This document shows, piece by piece, positions 24,355-32,672 of a stretch of 64,000 nucleotides of DNA. Origin of the DNA: Pseudodesulfovibrio cashew (GTDB lineage: Bacteria > Desulfobacterota > Desulfovibrionia > Desulfovibrionales > Desulfovibrionaceae); contig NZ_CP046400.1 of NCBI RefSeq assembly GCF_009762795.1, forward strand, positions 2,767,501-2,831,500, written 5' to 3'. The notes beneath the pieces are model-generated. The model worked only from the letters and a program-made list of their open reading frames with translations. It was not told the origin of the DNA and searched no databases. Position numbers and translations under genes: made by a program. The stretch's first letter is position 1. Each line of letters starts with the position of its first letter.

Positions 24355-24969
24355 CTAGTCCGGCAGGTTGAAGGCTTCGTCCTTTTTCCTGCTTTTGCGC
24401 TCGGCCTGCTGCTTTTGTCCAAGCAGGACGAGCGCGTGGATGGTATCATCTTGGGCACGGTCCGGGTCGACGTAGGTGCAGCCGACCGTACCGCGTTCAT
24501 GGCGCATGACCTTGCATAATACGTTCTGGGCTTTGACCTCTCCATTCAGGATCAGGTCCATGTCCAACTCGACGCCTCCCTTGAAGCGCGGTTTTTCAAA
24601 GGCGAACCCGAGTCCCGTGGCACTGATGTCCATGACGGGGAATCGTTTTTTCAGGCGGTGGATGTGCACCTCCAGTCCCTTCAGCCGAATGCGGATGGCG
24701 TGGCGTTTCTTGGAGAGTTCGTCGTCCTTCTTGATGGAAATGCTGAAGCCCAGGGCTTCCTCATCGATGGGGGCAGCGGAGACGCGTTCCGCTTTTTTTC
24801 GCTTTTTCCCGGCGTTGTCGTCCAATTTGACCATGGTGCCTTTGGGGACTGGTGTGGGCCTTGTCCCGTTTTGAGCACCCCCGGTTGTCGACGCGGCTCC
24901 TTTGCCGCCGCCTTTTCCGGTCTTGCCGGAACGCGAAAAGAGATTGCTGAAAATATCGATTAAACCCAT
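24355..24969 (-). CDS. PilZ-domain protein (putative c-di-GMP receptor)
   Basis: A low-complexity basic N-terminus (GKTGKGGGKGAAS) and linker precede a PilZ domain of about 100 aa: KKRHAIRIRLKGL supplies the Arg of the RxxxR element, and MDISATGLGF is the (D/N)xSxxG motif. It probably binds cyclic di-GMP and adjusts motility or surface behaviour. The N-terminal 90 residues are unassigned. Confidence 0.75.
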   Translation of the reverse strand: MGLIDIFSNLFSRSGKTGKGGGKGAASTTGGAQNGTRPTPVPKGTMVKLDDNAGKKRKKAERVSAAPIDEEALGFSISIKKDDELSKKRHAIRIRLKGLEVHIHRLKKRFPVMDISATGLGFAFEKPRFKGGVELDMDLILNGEVKAQNVLCKVMRHERGTVGCTYVDPDRAQDDTIHALVLLGQKQQAERKSRKKDEAFNLPD

Positions 24970-25163
24970 GTGTACCGCCAGGTAAAATAGAACGTATCCG
25001 TTGACATTTCCTTGATAATTCCGCTCCTATTTGCTGTCAAGTTAATGATTCTCAAGACGAGGTGAGAATGGGCCTTCCGTGCTTGGGGGGTTGACAATTT
25101 GTGGCGGACGGGACAAAGAACATACATCATTTCAAGGACAAGTTGGGTTGTAGGAGGACAATT

Positions 25164-25307
25164 ATGATTGGCGAACTGCTTTCCGGAATGGCTCACAGCT
25201 CCGGTCCCGGTTTTGTGGGCGTATCCCTGATTTTCATTTATCTCGCATGGATTCTCACCATCGGCATCATTCGCGTAAGGGAAGCGATGCAAGAGGACCA
25301 TCACTAG
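25164..25307 (+). CDS. small single-span membrane protein, 47 aa
   Basis: ATG at 25164 sits behind TAGGAGG, a strong ribosome binding site. The peptide has one membrane segment (GFVGVSLIFIYLAWILTIGI) and a charged tail (RVREAMQEDHH). A TTGACA at 25091-25096 may be the -35 element of its promoter, although a good -10 is not evident. A hairpin terminator follows directly, so it is a monocistronic small gene. Function unknown. Confidence 0.65.
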   Translation: MIGELLSGMAHSSGPGFVGVSLIFIYLAWILTIGIIRVREAMQEDHH

Positions 25308-25313
25308 GGATTA

Positions 25314-25350
25314 AAAAAACCGCGCTGCCTGGCAGTGCGGTTTCCTTTTC
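25314..25350. terminator. bidirectional hairpin terminator
   Basis: AAACCGC-G-CTGCC pairs with GGCAG-T-GCGGTTT, with an A-run on the left and a T-rich end on the right. It can terminate both the small membrane gene and rmlA. Confidence 0.75.
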
Positions 25351-25396
25351 GCCGAGGTCGTTCCTTCTTAGGAAGGGGCGGCCTCTTGTCTTTTCT

Positions 25397-26287
25397 CTAC
25401 ATAGCGCAACTGCCCGGGGGCTCTTCGAGAACCACCTCAAGAAGATATTTGCCGTAGCTGTTCTTGCTCATTTCGCAGGCCAGCTTTCTGAGTTGGGCAT
25501 CGTCTATGAAACCCATGCGGTAGGCGATTTCTTCCGGGCTGGCGATGACGTAACCCTGCCGTTCCTGCACTGCCTGGACGAAGTTGGCTGCGCCCAGCAG
25601 GGACTCGTGGGTGCCCATGTCGAGCCAGGCGTAGCCCCGCCCCAGGGTTTCCACCGTCAGGTCGCCCCGTTCGAGATACGCCTTGTTGATGTCCGTGATT
25701 TCCAGTTCGCCTCTTGCCGAGGGCTTCAGGGACCTGGCAATCTCGATGACGTCGTTGTCGTAGAAGTAGAGGCCCGTGACCGCGTATTTCGATTTGGGCT
25801 TTTGCGGCTTTTCCTCAATGGAGAGCGCCCGGTATTCCTTATCGAATTCCACCACTCCGTAGCGTTCGGGGTCTTTGACCAGGTAGGCGAAGACTATGCC
25901 GCCTTTTTCCAGGTTGCCCGCCTGCTTGAGGATGGCACCCAGGCCGTGGCCGTAGAAGATGTTGTCGCCAAGGACCAGGCAGACCGAATCCTTGCCGATG
26001 AATTCCTCACCGATGAGGAACGCCTGGGCCAGGCCATCCGGACTTGGCTGGACTTGGTATTGCAAATTGATTCCCAGTTGAGAGCCATCGCCCAGCAGCA
26101 TTCGGAAGTGCGGCAGATCGTGTGGCGTGGAGATGATCAGGATGTCCCGGATGCCAGCCAGCAGGAGCGTGGACAGAGGATAATAGATCATGGGCTTGTC
26201 GTATACGGGAAGGAGCTGCTTGCTGACCACGCGTGTCAGGGGATGCAGTCGGGTGCCGGAACCGCCGGCCAGGATTATGCCTTTCAT
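25397..26287 (-). CDS. rmlA: glucose-1-phosphate thymidylyltransferase
   Basis: First enzyme of dTDP-L-rhamnose synthesis: glucose-1-phosphate plus dTTP to dTDP-glucose. The nucleotide-binding [11 protein letters not shown] is at the N-terminus, with [20 protein letters not shown] after it and [10 protein letters not shown] in mid-protein. At 296 aa it has the normal RmlA length. It is transcribed alone; rmlB and rmlD lie about 35 kb away and rmlC is not in the window. Confidence 0.95.
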   Translation of the reverse strand: MKGIILAGGSGTRLHPLTRVVSKQLLPVYDKPMIYYPLSTLLLAGIRDILIISTPHDLPHFRMLLGDGSQLGINLQYQVQPSPDGLAQAFLIGEEFIGKDSVCLVLGDNIFYGHGLGAILKQAGNLEKGGIVFAYLVKDPERYGVVEFDKEYRALSIEEKPQKPKSKYAVTGLYFYDNDVIEIARSLKPSARGELEITDINKAYLERGDLTVETLGRGYAWLDMGTHESLLGAANFVQAVQERQGYVIASPEEIAYRMGFIDDAQLRKLACEMSKNSYGKYLLEVVLEEPPGSCAM

Positions 26288-26413
26288 AAAACGTCTCGTC
26301 GGGCCTGTGATTTACTTCGGGTTTGAGTTAGGATAGGTCCAGTCCTGAAGTCGCGCACAGTATAGTGTCGTGATAAAACAAAAAGCAACCCGCATCTGTG
26401 CGGGCGAGAGAGC

Positions 26414-27148
26414 ATGCAGAATCCCTATTTCCAATTTTCCGGCGGCATCTTCGCGGCGCTCCTGTTCCTCGTTGCGCTGTTCTTTCTGTTCGTCTTCCTG
26501 CCGGTTTCCATTATTACCGAGGCCTTTTCCAAACTCGGGCTGACCCCGGCGCAGGGCGTACTCATGCTCATCGCCATCGTTGTTGGCCGCTTCGTGAATG
26601 TGCCCGTGCACACCAGCGAGCGGTTGGTTATGGTATCCCGCCCGGGTTCCATGCGTTTCTCAATGGATGCAATGGGGCGCGGCGTTCGCATAGAAGAAGA
26701 GACCGCCAATGAACTCAAGAAGCAGGTGTTCGCTGTGAACTTAGGCGGGTGCGTCATGCCGCTTCTGCTGAGCATTACCTTTCTGATCAGCCTGCATATG
26801 GAGGGTCGAGCGGGAGGCGCTTACGGCTGGATCGGTTTCGCAATGCTCATGGTGGCTGGCGGATGCTACGCCCTGACCAAAGCGGACTCTTTCACCGGAT
26901 TGCGCGTTCCTCTGGTCCTGCCCGCGCTGATAACCTTCGTGACCGTGTACTTTTTCGTGCCGCGCGAGTTCCGCCCTGTGGCCGCTTACGTGGCGGGCAC
27001 TCTTGGCACCGTCATCGGCGGCAATTTGATCCCGTTGTTGACCCCTCGTATCCGCAACAGCGTTGCCGCGCCCGTCGTCTCCATCGGCGGGGCAGGGACT
27101 TTCGGCGGCGTGTTTGTCGCGGGCATTCTTGCGGTATTGCTGGCCTGA
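26414..27148 (+). CDS. DUF1614 multi-span membrane protein
   Basis: Integral membrane protein with about seven hydrophobic segments. The pattern IIVGRFVNVPVH-like (IAIVVGRFVNVPVHTS) followed by EETANELKKQVFAVNLGGCV matches DUF1614. No biochemical role is established. It lies 20 bases upstream of the MogA-like gene on the same strand. Confidence 0.75.
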   Translation: MQNPYFQFSGGIFAALLFLVALFFLFVFLPVSIITEAFSKLGLTPAQGVLMLIAIVVGRFVNVPVHTSERLVMVSRPGSMRFSMDAMGRGVRIEEETANELKKQVFAVNLGGCVMPLLLSITFLISLHMEGRAGGAYGWIGFAMLMVAGGCYALTKADSFTGLRVPLVLPALITFVTVYFFVPREFRPVAAYVAGTLGTVIGGNLIPLLTPRIRNSVAAPVVSIGGAGTFGGVFVAGILAVLLA

Positions 27149-27168
27149 TTTCATTGTAAGGAGTCGTC

Positions 27169-27951
27169 ATGAGTGAAGTATCCCTGTCGTTGACCCTGAA
27201 CGGCCCGGTGAAAGCCGGGGAGAGGGTGCACCTGTGCAGCGCCGAGGCGGGCATGGGCAGACTGGTGACCGAAGCGCCGCTCACGGGGCTGCGGGCGGGT
27301 GACCGCCTGACTGCCGGGGAGGGCGGTTTTCTGGTTGTTTCCGTAGGCTGGTTGCCCGGAGGGGCGGAACATGCCTCTACTCCGCTGTTACTGGCCGAGG
27401 CCCTGGCCGAGGCGGAGTCCGGCATTATGGAGTGCCGTCTAGAACGGACCGGCTACGCACTGGCTTGGGTGACCCTGAGTGACAAGGGGGCGGCGGGAAA
27501 GCGCACCGACGAATCCGGGCCGCTCATCGGTCGGATGGTCGGTGAAACTCTCGATCTTTCGCTGGTACAGGGCTTTATCATTCCGGACGAGCCGCTTCGC
27601 CTGAAAGGGCTTTTGGCCGATCTCTCGCTGGTTCAGCGATTCGACCTGGTCATGACAACGGGTGGCACCGGAGTGGGGCCCCGCGACATCACGCCGGAGT
27701 CAACCCTTGCCGTCATCGAGAAGCGGTTGCCCGGCTACGAGCGGGCCATGACCGCAGCGAGCCTGCGCAAGACTCCGCACGGAGCCATTTCCAGAGCGGT
27801 TGCCGGGACGTTGGGCGAGACGCTCATAGTCAACATGCCGGGTAGCCCCAAAGCTGTGGCCGAGTGCCTGGAGCCTTTGCTGCCGACCCTGCGGCACACC
27901 CTGGAAAAACTACAGGGCGACCCCTCGGATTGCGCCGTGTTGCATAGGTGA
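27169..27951 (+). CDS. MogA/MoaB-type molybdenum cofactor protein with N-terminal extension
   Basis: The C-terminal 160 residues form a MoCF-biosynthesis domain: ALAWVTLSDKGAAGKRTDES, then MTTGGTGVGPRDITPE and VNMPGSPKAVAECL, the molybdopterin adenylyltransferase signature. About 95 extra residues precede it (GPVKAGERVHLCSAEAGMGR) and look like a small beta domain. Role: adenylation of molybdopterin before Mo/W insertion, fitting an organism with many Mo/W enzymes. GGAG lies before the ATG at 27169. Confidence 0.85.
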   Translation: MSEVSLSLTLNGPVKAGERVHLCSAEAGMGRLVTEAPLTGLRAGDRLTAGEGGFLVVSVGWLPGGAEHASTPLLLAEALAEAESGIMECRLERTGYALAWVTLSDKGAAGKRTDESGPLIGRMVGETLDLSLVQGFIIPDEPLRLKGLLADLSLVQRFDLVMTTGGTGVGPRDITPESTLAVIEKRLPGYERAMTAASLRKTPHGAISRAVAGTLGETLIVNMPGSPKAVAECLEPLLPTLRHTLEKLQGDPSDCAVLHR

Positions 27952-28057
27952 TCGTCCCTTTGTGGTTGCGGGGTCTCTAAAGATTTGTTAGAAACATCAT
28001 GTTCAATTGTTGCAAGTTCAACTTTACTCTCAAAAAAGTGAAGCAGGATACCTAATT

Positions 28058-29422
28058 ATGTATCTCAAACGGTCTTTGGCTGTTTTTCTGGCGTTCATGG
28101 CTCTGCTGGCCTTTTCGTCCATGGCGCTCGCCCAGGATGCCGACCCCGCACCCGGTTCCGAAATGGCTGCCTCGGAGGATTTCTCCGGGCCTTTTGACCT
28201 GGCCCGTTGCGTCAAGCGCGCCTTGGAGGTCAACCCGAGTATGACCGCTATCAGAGCGCAACTCACCGGCTCCCAGTTCGGCACAAAGTCATCCTTCGGA
28301 AACTTTCTGCCTACTGTGACCGGCACATACGGTTACAAGTATTATGATCGGAAGAACACGTATTCCAACGACAAGGACAACTGGGCCGCAGGTTTGAACC
28401 TGAGTCAGCCCGTGTTCAAGGGCTTCAATCTGCTGGCTTCCTGGCAGAAGGCCAAGTTGACGGAAGAGTCCAACATGGCCTCCCTGACCGATGTCGAACT
28501 GACCTTGGTTTCCAACGTGCAGTCCACTTTCCTGTCGCTGCTCAAGGCGCGCATGGACGTGAAGAGCGCCGAGGACTCCGTGGCCCGTCTGGAATCCCAG
28601 CTCAAGGTCATCAGCGCATTTTATGAAGTCGGTCTGCGGCCCAAGGCCGAGGTCCTGGATGCCGAGGTCGATCTGGCTTCCGCCCAGCAGGATCTGCTGA
28701 CCGCCAAGAACGGTGTCTCCACGCAGGAGGCGCAGCTCAACACCTTGCTGAATATCCCGCTTGAGACTCAGGTCGACTACGTCGGCGAGCTCAAGTACAT
28801 CCCTTTTGGCCTGACCCTGCAGCAGTGCCTGACCCGGGCCTATGCATCCCGTCCCGATCTGGTCATCGGTGAGAAGAGCGTGGAAATGGCCAAGAAGGAC
28901 GTGACCATGGCCGCCAGCAGCTTCTACCCGCAGGTGGACGCTGATATGGACTACGTCAATCAGGGTACTGACCCTGGCTTCAGCAAGGGCGGCTACGCCT
29001 ATCGCCAGAAGGAATACTGGACCGCCGGCGTCTCCGCATCCCTGAACCTGTTCCAGGGCGGCGCCGACTACTATGACTACAAGAAGGTGCAGGAGAGCGT
29101 GAAGCAGGTTCAGGCCCAGCTCGAAGACACTCGCCTGAGCGCCGGTTTCGAAGTCAAGACCGCCTTGCTGAATATCTCCGAGGCCGCTGATCGCATCACC
29201 GTGGCCAAGAAGTCCGTGACAGCGGCCCAGGAAGCCTACCGTATGGCCGTGGCCCGCTACCAGGCTCAGGTCGGAACCAACACCGACGTGCTCAACGCGC
29301 AGTCCCGCCTGACCACCAGCGAGGCTCAGCTCTCGCAGGCTTTGGCCGACTACGGCACTGCCATCTCCTCTCTGTACGTCGCCATGGGCGAAAAAAACCT
29401 GGGTTTGACCAAGGCAGAGTAA
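28058..29422 (+). CDS. TolC-family outer membrane efflux protein
   Basis: The signal peptide (LAVFLAFMALLAFSSMALAQ) ends in an Ala-x-Ala-type site. Two outer-membrane-efflux repeats follow (FDLARCVKRALEVNPSMTAI near residue 50 and LTLQQCLTRAYASRPDLVIG near 255), with long coiled-coil helices between. ATG at 28058 is chosen because it begins the signal peptide. Periplasmic adaptor and inner-membrane pump genes are absent nearby, so it is an orphan exit duct for an RND, ABC or type I system. Confidence 0.9.
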   Translation: MYLKRSLAVFLAFMALLAFSSMALAQDADPAPGSEMAASEDFSGPFDLARCVKRALEVNPSMTAIRAQLTGSQFGTKSSFGNFLPTVTGTYGYKYYDRKNTYSNDKDNWAAGLNLSQPVFKGFNLLASWQKAKLTEESNMASLTDVELTLVSNVQSTFLSLLKARMDVKSAEDSVARLESQLKVISAFYEVGLRPKAEVLDAEVDLASAQQDLLTAKNGVSTQEAQLNTLLNIPLETQVDYVGELKYIPFGLTLQQCLTRAYASRPDLVIGEKSVEMAKKDVTMAASSFYPQVDADMDYVNQGTDPGFSKGGYAYRQKEYWTAGVSASLNLFQGGADYYDYKKVQESVKQVQAQLEDTRLSAGFEVKTALLNISEAADRITVAKKSVTAAQEAYRMAVARYQAQVGTNTDVLNAQSRLTTSEAQLSQALADYGTAISSLYVAMGEKNLGLTKAE

Positions 29423-29427
29423 ACGCC

Positions 29428-29634
29428 ATGTTCACCCAGCGCAAACGTTCCTGGCAGGCCCGGGGCATGGAGTGCGAAAAGTGCGGGCTGGATCTGACCG
29501 CCTATCGGGGGTGCAGGGAAGTGACCCTGCGCTGTCCCAAGTGCGGCAAGATATACGACCTGCGCGCCTATGCCGAAGCGATGGATGACGAATTCGAGGA
29601 GGAAATGGGTTTTGTTCCCATGGACAGGATCTGA
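29428..29634 (+). CDS. zinc-ribbon small protein, 68 aa
   Basis: Two Cys pairs, CEKCG and CPKCG, separated by about 20 residues, form a zinc ribbon. The C-terminus is acidic (AMDDEFEEEMGF). It starts five bases after the TolC stop and its end overlaps the likely start of the transglycosylase gene in another frame, so the three are probably one operon. Function unknown. Confidence 0.75.
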   Translation: MFTQRKRSWQARGMECEKCGLDLTAYRGCREVTLRCPKCGKIYDLRAYAEAMDDEFEEEMGFVPMDRI

Positions 29635-30559
29635 TCTCTCCGCCAAGCGTATTAAGGTGGCGGCCATCGTTTTTGCGTTGGCCGCCATTTTCATTTGCGC
29701 CATGGTGAAAACCTCCCCCGCGGGGGAGAACGTCTGGGCTCCGCTGACCGACCGTCTGGTTGCGGATGGCTTTGACCGCGCTTACATCACCCCTCTCTTT
29801 TCCAATACCAAGCCCACCTTTTCGCCGGAAATCATGGCCCGCAAGATGAATGCGTTGCTGAAAAGCAAGCTTTCGGCGGCAAAACCGGCCAAGCGTGAAA
29901 AGCCCAAGGCAATGCAGCGCTACCTCAACCCTATCCTCATTGCAGGGGCCTACAGCTTTTATCGGGAAAATCGGGATGAATTGGCTCGAATCGAAAAGCG
30001 GTACCAGGTGCCGGGAGACCTGCTGACAGCGCTCATGCTGGTGGAGACCAAACTGGGCAGGCAGGTGGGCGACCACAACGCGCTAGGGATTCTGGCCAAT
30101 ATGGCCATAGCCAGTGATTTCGAATTGATCCGACCGCATATCCGCAGGGATGTGCCCGAAGAGTTGCAGGGGTGGCTGGAGCGTCGTACAGGGCAGAAGG
30201 CCTCTTGGGGATATGGGGAGCTCAAGTCGCTGCTTACCTACGCGCGCAAAAATGGGGCGGACCCGCTGACTATTCCCAGCTCCATGTATGGGGCCATCGG
30301 GTTGTGCCAGTTCATTCCCTCATCCGCCCTGGCTTACGGCGTGGACGGCTCCGGTGACGGCAAAGTGGACCTTTTCGATACGCGGGACGCATTGTACAGC
30401 ATGGCCAATTTCATCAGGAAGCACGGCTGGAAGCCGGGGCTTGACCATGAGGCACAGGTCAAGATCGTTTATCGGTACAATCATTCCGAGAGCTACGCCC
30501 TGACCATCCTGGAAGTAGCAGATCGGATTCGAAAGACCGACGAATTTTTCGGCGACTAA
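29612..30559 (+). CDS. MltB-type lytic murein transglycosylase
   Basis: SLT_2/MltB-like fold: the catalytic Glu is in LMLVETKLGRQVGDHNALG, with SMYGAIGLCQFIPSSALAYG and DALYSMANFIRKHGW further on. It cleaves peptidoglycan glycan strands. An N-terminal membrane segment (VAAIVFALAAIFICAMV) acts as a signal or anchor. The start is uncertain: TTG at 29612, nine bases after GAGGAGG inside the zinc-ribbon gene, is the best supported; ATG at 29570 and a later GTG are alternatives. Confidence 0.8.
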   Translation: MFPWTGSDLSAKRIKVAAIVFALAAIFICAMVKTSPAGENVWAPLTDRLVADGFDRAYITPLFSNTKPTFSPEIMARKMNALLKSKLSAAKPAKREKPKAMQRYLNPILIAGAYSFYRENRDELARIEKRYQVPGDLLTALMLVETKLGRQVGDHNALGILANMAIASDFELIRPHIRRDVPEELQGWLERRTGQKASWGYGELKSLLTYARKNGADPLTIPSSMYGAIGLCQFIPSSALAYGVDGSGDGKVDLFDTRDALYSMANFIRKHGWKPGLDHEAQVKIVYRYNHSESYALTILEVADRIRKTDEFFGD

Positions 30560-31665
30560 CGCCCGTCCAGCAGGCTTTGATAGAGGGTCAGGCTCCGCTT
30601 CAGGAACTCCTCAAGAGTGAGTTGAGACAGGGTTCGCTTTTGCGCCGTCAGAGCCTGCTCCCGCAGGGCCTGATCTGTCACAATCTTTTCCAGGGTATGT
30701 GCAAGTGACGCGGCGTCGCCCGGTTCCACCAGCATGGGCGGGGTGACCAGGTCCGGCATGACTCCGACGGAGGTGGAGACCAGTGGTCTTTCGGCCGCCA
30801 TTATCTCCAGGGCGGAGCGGGCGATGGCCTCGGACCAGAGGGAGGATACCACGCCTATGTCCGTTGCCGAAATACAGGCGGCAATGTCGTCGCGCTTGCC
30901 GCTTATCCGGGTGACGTCCTCCAGGCCGTTGGCCTCTATCCATCCCCGTATCTCGGCTTCGGTCATGGCCGTATCGAATCCCATCAGGAAGAGCCGGACG
31001 TTCTCCAGGCCCTTTTTGCGCAGACGGGCCACGGCTTCAATGGTTTCCTTCTGACCCTTGACCCGGTCGAAGCGGCCCAGCAGTCCGATCACTACGTCCT
31101 GATCGGAAAAGCCGAATTCCTCGCGCACCCGATTGCGGCCTTCCGGGTCGAAGCGGAAGCGTTCCGTGTCCACGCCACCGTGGATGAGCCAGAGGCCGTC
31201 GCTGGGCGTCCGCATGGAATCAAGAAAGTAGTTGGCCATACGTCGGTTGGTAACGACCACCGCGTCAGCTATATGGGAATGAAGCCAGCGGTTGAGGGGG
31301 TCGCTCTTGGGGGGGCGCTGGTCGCCCCGGGTACGCACGAGCTTGTAAGGGAAGCCGAGGTACTTGAGCAGTCCCCAGAGAAAGAACCCTTCTCCCCGGT
31401 GGCAGTTGACGATATCAGGCCGGTGCGTCCTGAGAAGTTTTATGACGTGTCGCGCCGCAGCGGCGAAACGGACCGGGCTGACCGTGTTCAGATCAACGGC
31501 CACGGTATTCAGGCCCATTTCCCGCGCCTTTTTCTCGGGCGGGGTGCCCGCCTGGGTGAGCACGGTCACCTCATGTCCGGCATCTGCGAGGAGCCGGCTC
31601 AGGGTGATGGCGTACCAGGCGGTGGCGTTGTACCATCGGACGTTGATCACTTGGAATATTTTCAT
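30556..31665 (-). CDS. family 4 glycosyltransferase
   Basis: GT-B fold: the N-terminal domain begins FQVINVRWYNATAWY. The C-terminal donor-binding part has VIGLLGRFDRVKGQKETIEA and an E-x7-E element in SEAIARSALEIMAAERP, then STSVGVMPDLV. The ATG at 31665 opens the conserved domain and has GAGCGA upstream; the frame extends to 31836 without support. Divergent from the GT2 gene 78 bases away, suggesting a small surface-glycan locus. Acceptor unknown. Confidence 0.85.
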   Translation of the reverse strand: MKIFQVINVRWYNATAWYAITLSRLLADAGHEVTVLTQAGTPPEKKAREMGLNTVAVDLNTVSPVRFAAAARHVIKLLRTHRPDIVNCHRGEGFFLWGLLKYLGFPYKLVRTRGDQRPPKSDPLNRWLHSHIADAVVVTNRRMANYFLDSMRTPSDGLWLIHGGVDTERFRFDPEGRNRVREEFGFSDQDVVIGLLGRFDRVKGQKETIEAVARLRKKGLENVRLFLMGFDTAMTEAEIRGWIEANGLEDVTRISGKRDDIAACISATDIGVVSSLWSEAIARSALEIMAAERPLVSTSVGVMPDLVTPPMLVEPGDAASLAHTLEKIVTDQALREQALTAQKRTLSQLTLEEFLKRSLTLYQSLLDGR

Positions 31666-31743
31666 TAACTGTCGCTCGGGAGTAGTCGGTTGGAATGTTT
31701 GTCCAACATGACAGGTCGTGAACCCGAAGGCAAGAGAGTGCAT

Positions 31744-32604
31744 ATGGACGACATCCTCATTTCCATCATCCTTCCCACCTATAACCGGGCCAGGTTTTTG
31801 CCCCGAGCCCTGGACTCGGTGCTTAAGCAGACCCATGAGCGCTGGGAGGTCATCCTGGTTGACGACGGGTCCACCGATGAAACCGCCGAGGTCTTGCGTA
31901 ACTTTCCTGATCCGCGGATTCGCTGTTACTTTCAGGAGAACAGGGGTGTTTCAGCAGCCAGAAACATGGGGTACACCCAGTGCTCAGGCGAGATGATGGC
32001 TCTGCTTGATTCTGACGACGAGTGGATGCCCACCAAGCTGGAGATCCAGCTGCGCTATATGCGGGAGAACGGTTTCGAGATATCTCAGACCAACGAGATA
32101 TGGTACCGTGGCGGCAAACGGGTCAACCAGCCCGCAAAGTACGCCAAGCCTGAGGGATGGTTCTTCGAGGCAGCGCTTTCCATGTGTCTGATCAGCCCGG
32201 CATGTACCATGTTTACCCGTGCGGCGTGGGAGACCATAGGGCCTTTCGACGAGTCCATGCCCTCTTGTGAAGACTACGATATGTGGCTCAGGGCGTGCCT
32301 CGCCTTTCCCGTTGGCCTGGTCAGGGAGCCGTTGACCATCAAGCACGGCGGACGGGCCGACCAGCTTTCCAACTGCGTGCCCTGCGCAGACCTTTATCGA
32401 ATCCGCGCGCTGGTAAAAATCCTGCAATGTGGAAAACTTGACGCTTCCCAGAGGGCACTGGCCATGAGGGAGTTGGAGAACAAGGTTGCCATTTACCGCC
32501 AAGGGTGTGAAAAAAGAGGAAAAACAGATGAGGCGGAAAAGGTCTGGAACCTGTTTTGCATGGTGCGTGAGGGGAAAGAAGTTCCCTTGAAAGCGCTGTG
32601 TTAG
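31744..32604 (+). CDS. family 2 glycosyltransferase
   Basis: GT-A fold: ISIILPTYNRARFLPRAL at the N-terminus, VDDGSTDETAEV and the DxD-type ALLDSDDEW. About 286 aa from ATG 31744. Earlier in-frame starts (31690, 31708) lack ribosome binding sites. Acts in polysaccharide or lipopolysaccharide synthesis; donor and acceptor are unknown. Confidence 0.85.
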   Translation: MDDILISIILPTYNRARFLPRALDSVLKQTHERWEVILVDDGSTDETAEVLRNFPDPRIRCYFQENRGVSAARNMGYTQCSGEMMALLDSDDEWMPTKLEIQLRYMRENGFEISQTNEIWYRGGKRVNQPAKYAKPEGWFFEAALSMCLISPACTMFTRAAWETIGPFDESMPSCEDYDMWLRACLAFPVGLVREPLTIKHGGRADQLSNCVPCADLYRIRALVKILQCGKLDASQRALAMRELENKVAIYRQGCEKRGKTDEAEKVWNLFCMVREGKEVPLKALC

Positions 32605-32672
32605 GATAAATTGAGTCCATTTCCGAAACCTGGCCCGTGTCAGCGGTGAGCATAAGCCGCCGGGAGAGTGTC

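Noticed and set aside
24999-25035. TTGACA at 25001 as a promoter
   Set aside because: No acceptable -10 at 16-18 bases and no gene start at the right distance.
31666-31836. Longer N-terminus of the family 4 glycosyltransferase
   Set aside because: The extra 57 residues would overlap the start of the divergent GT2 gene, lack conservation-like features and lack a ribosome binding site.
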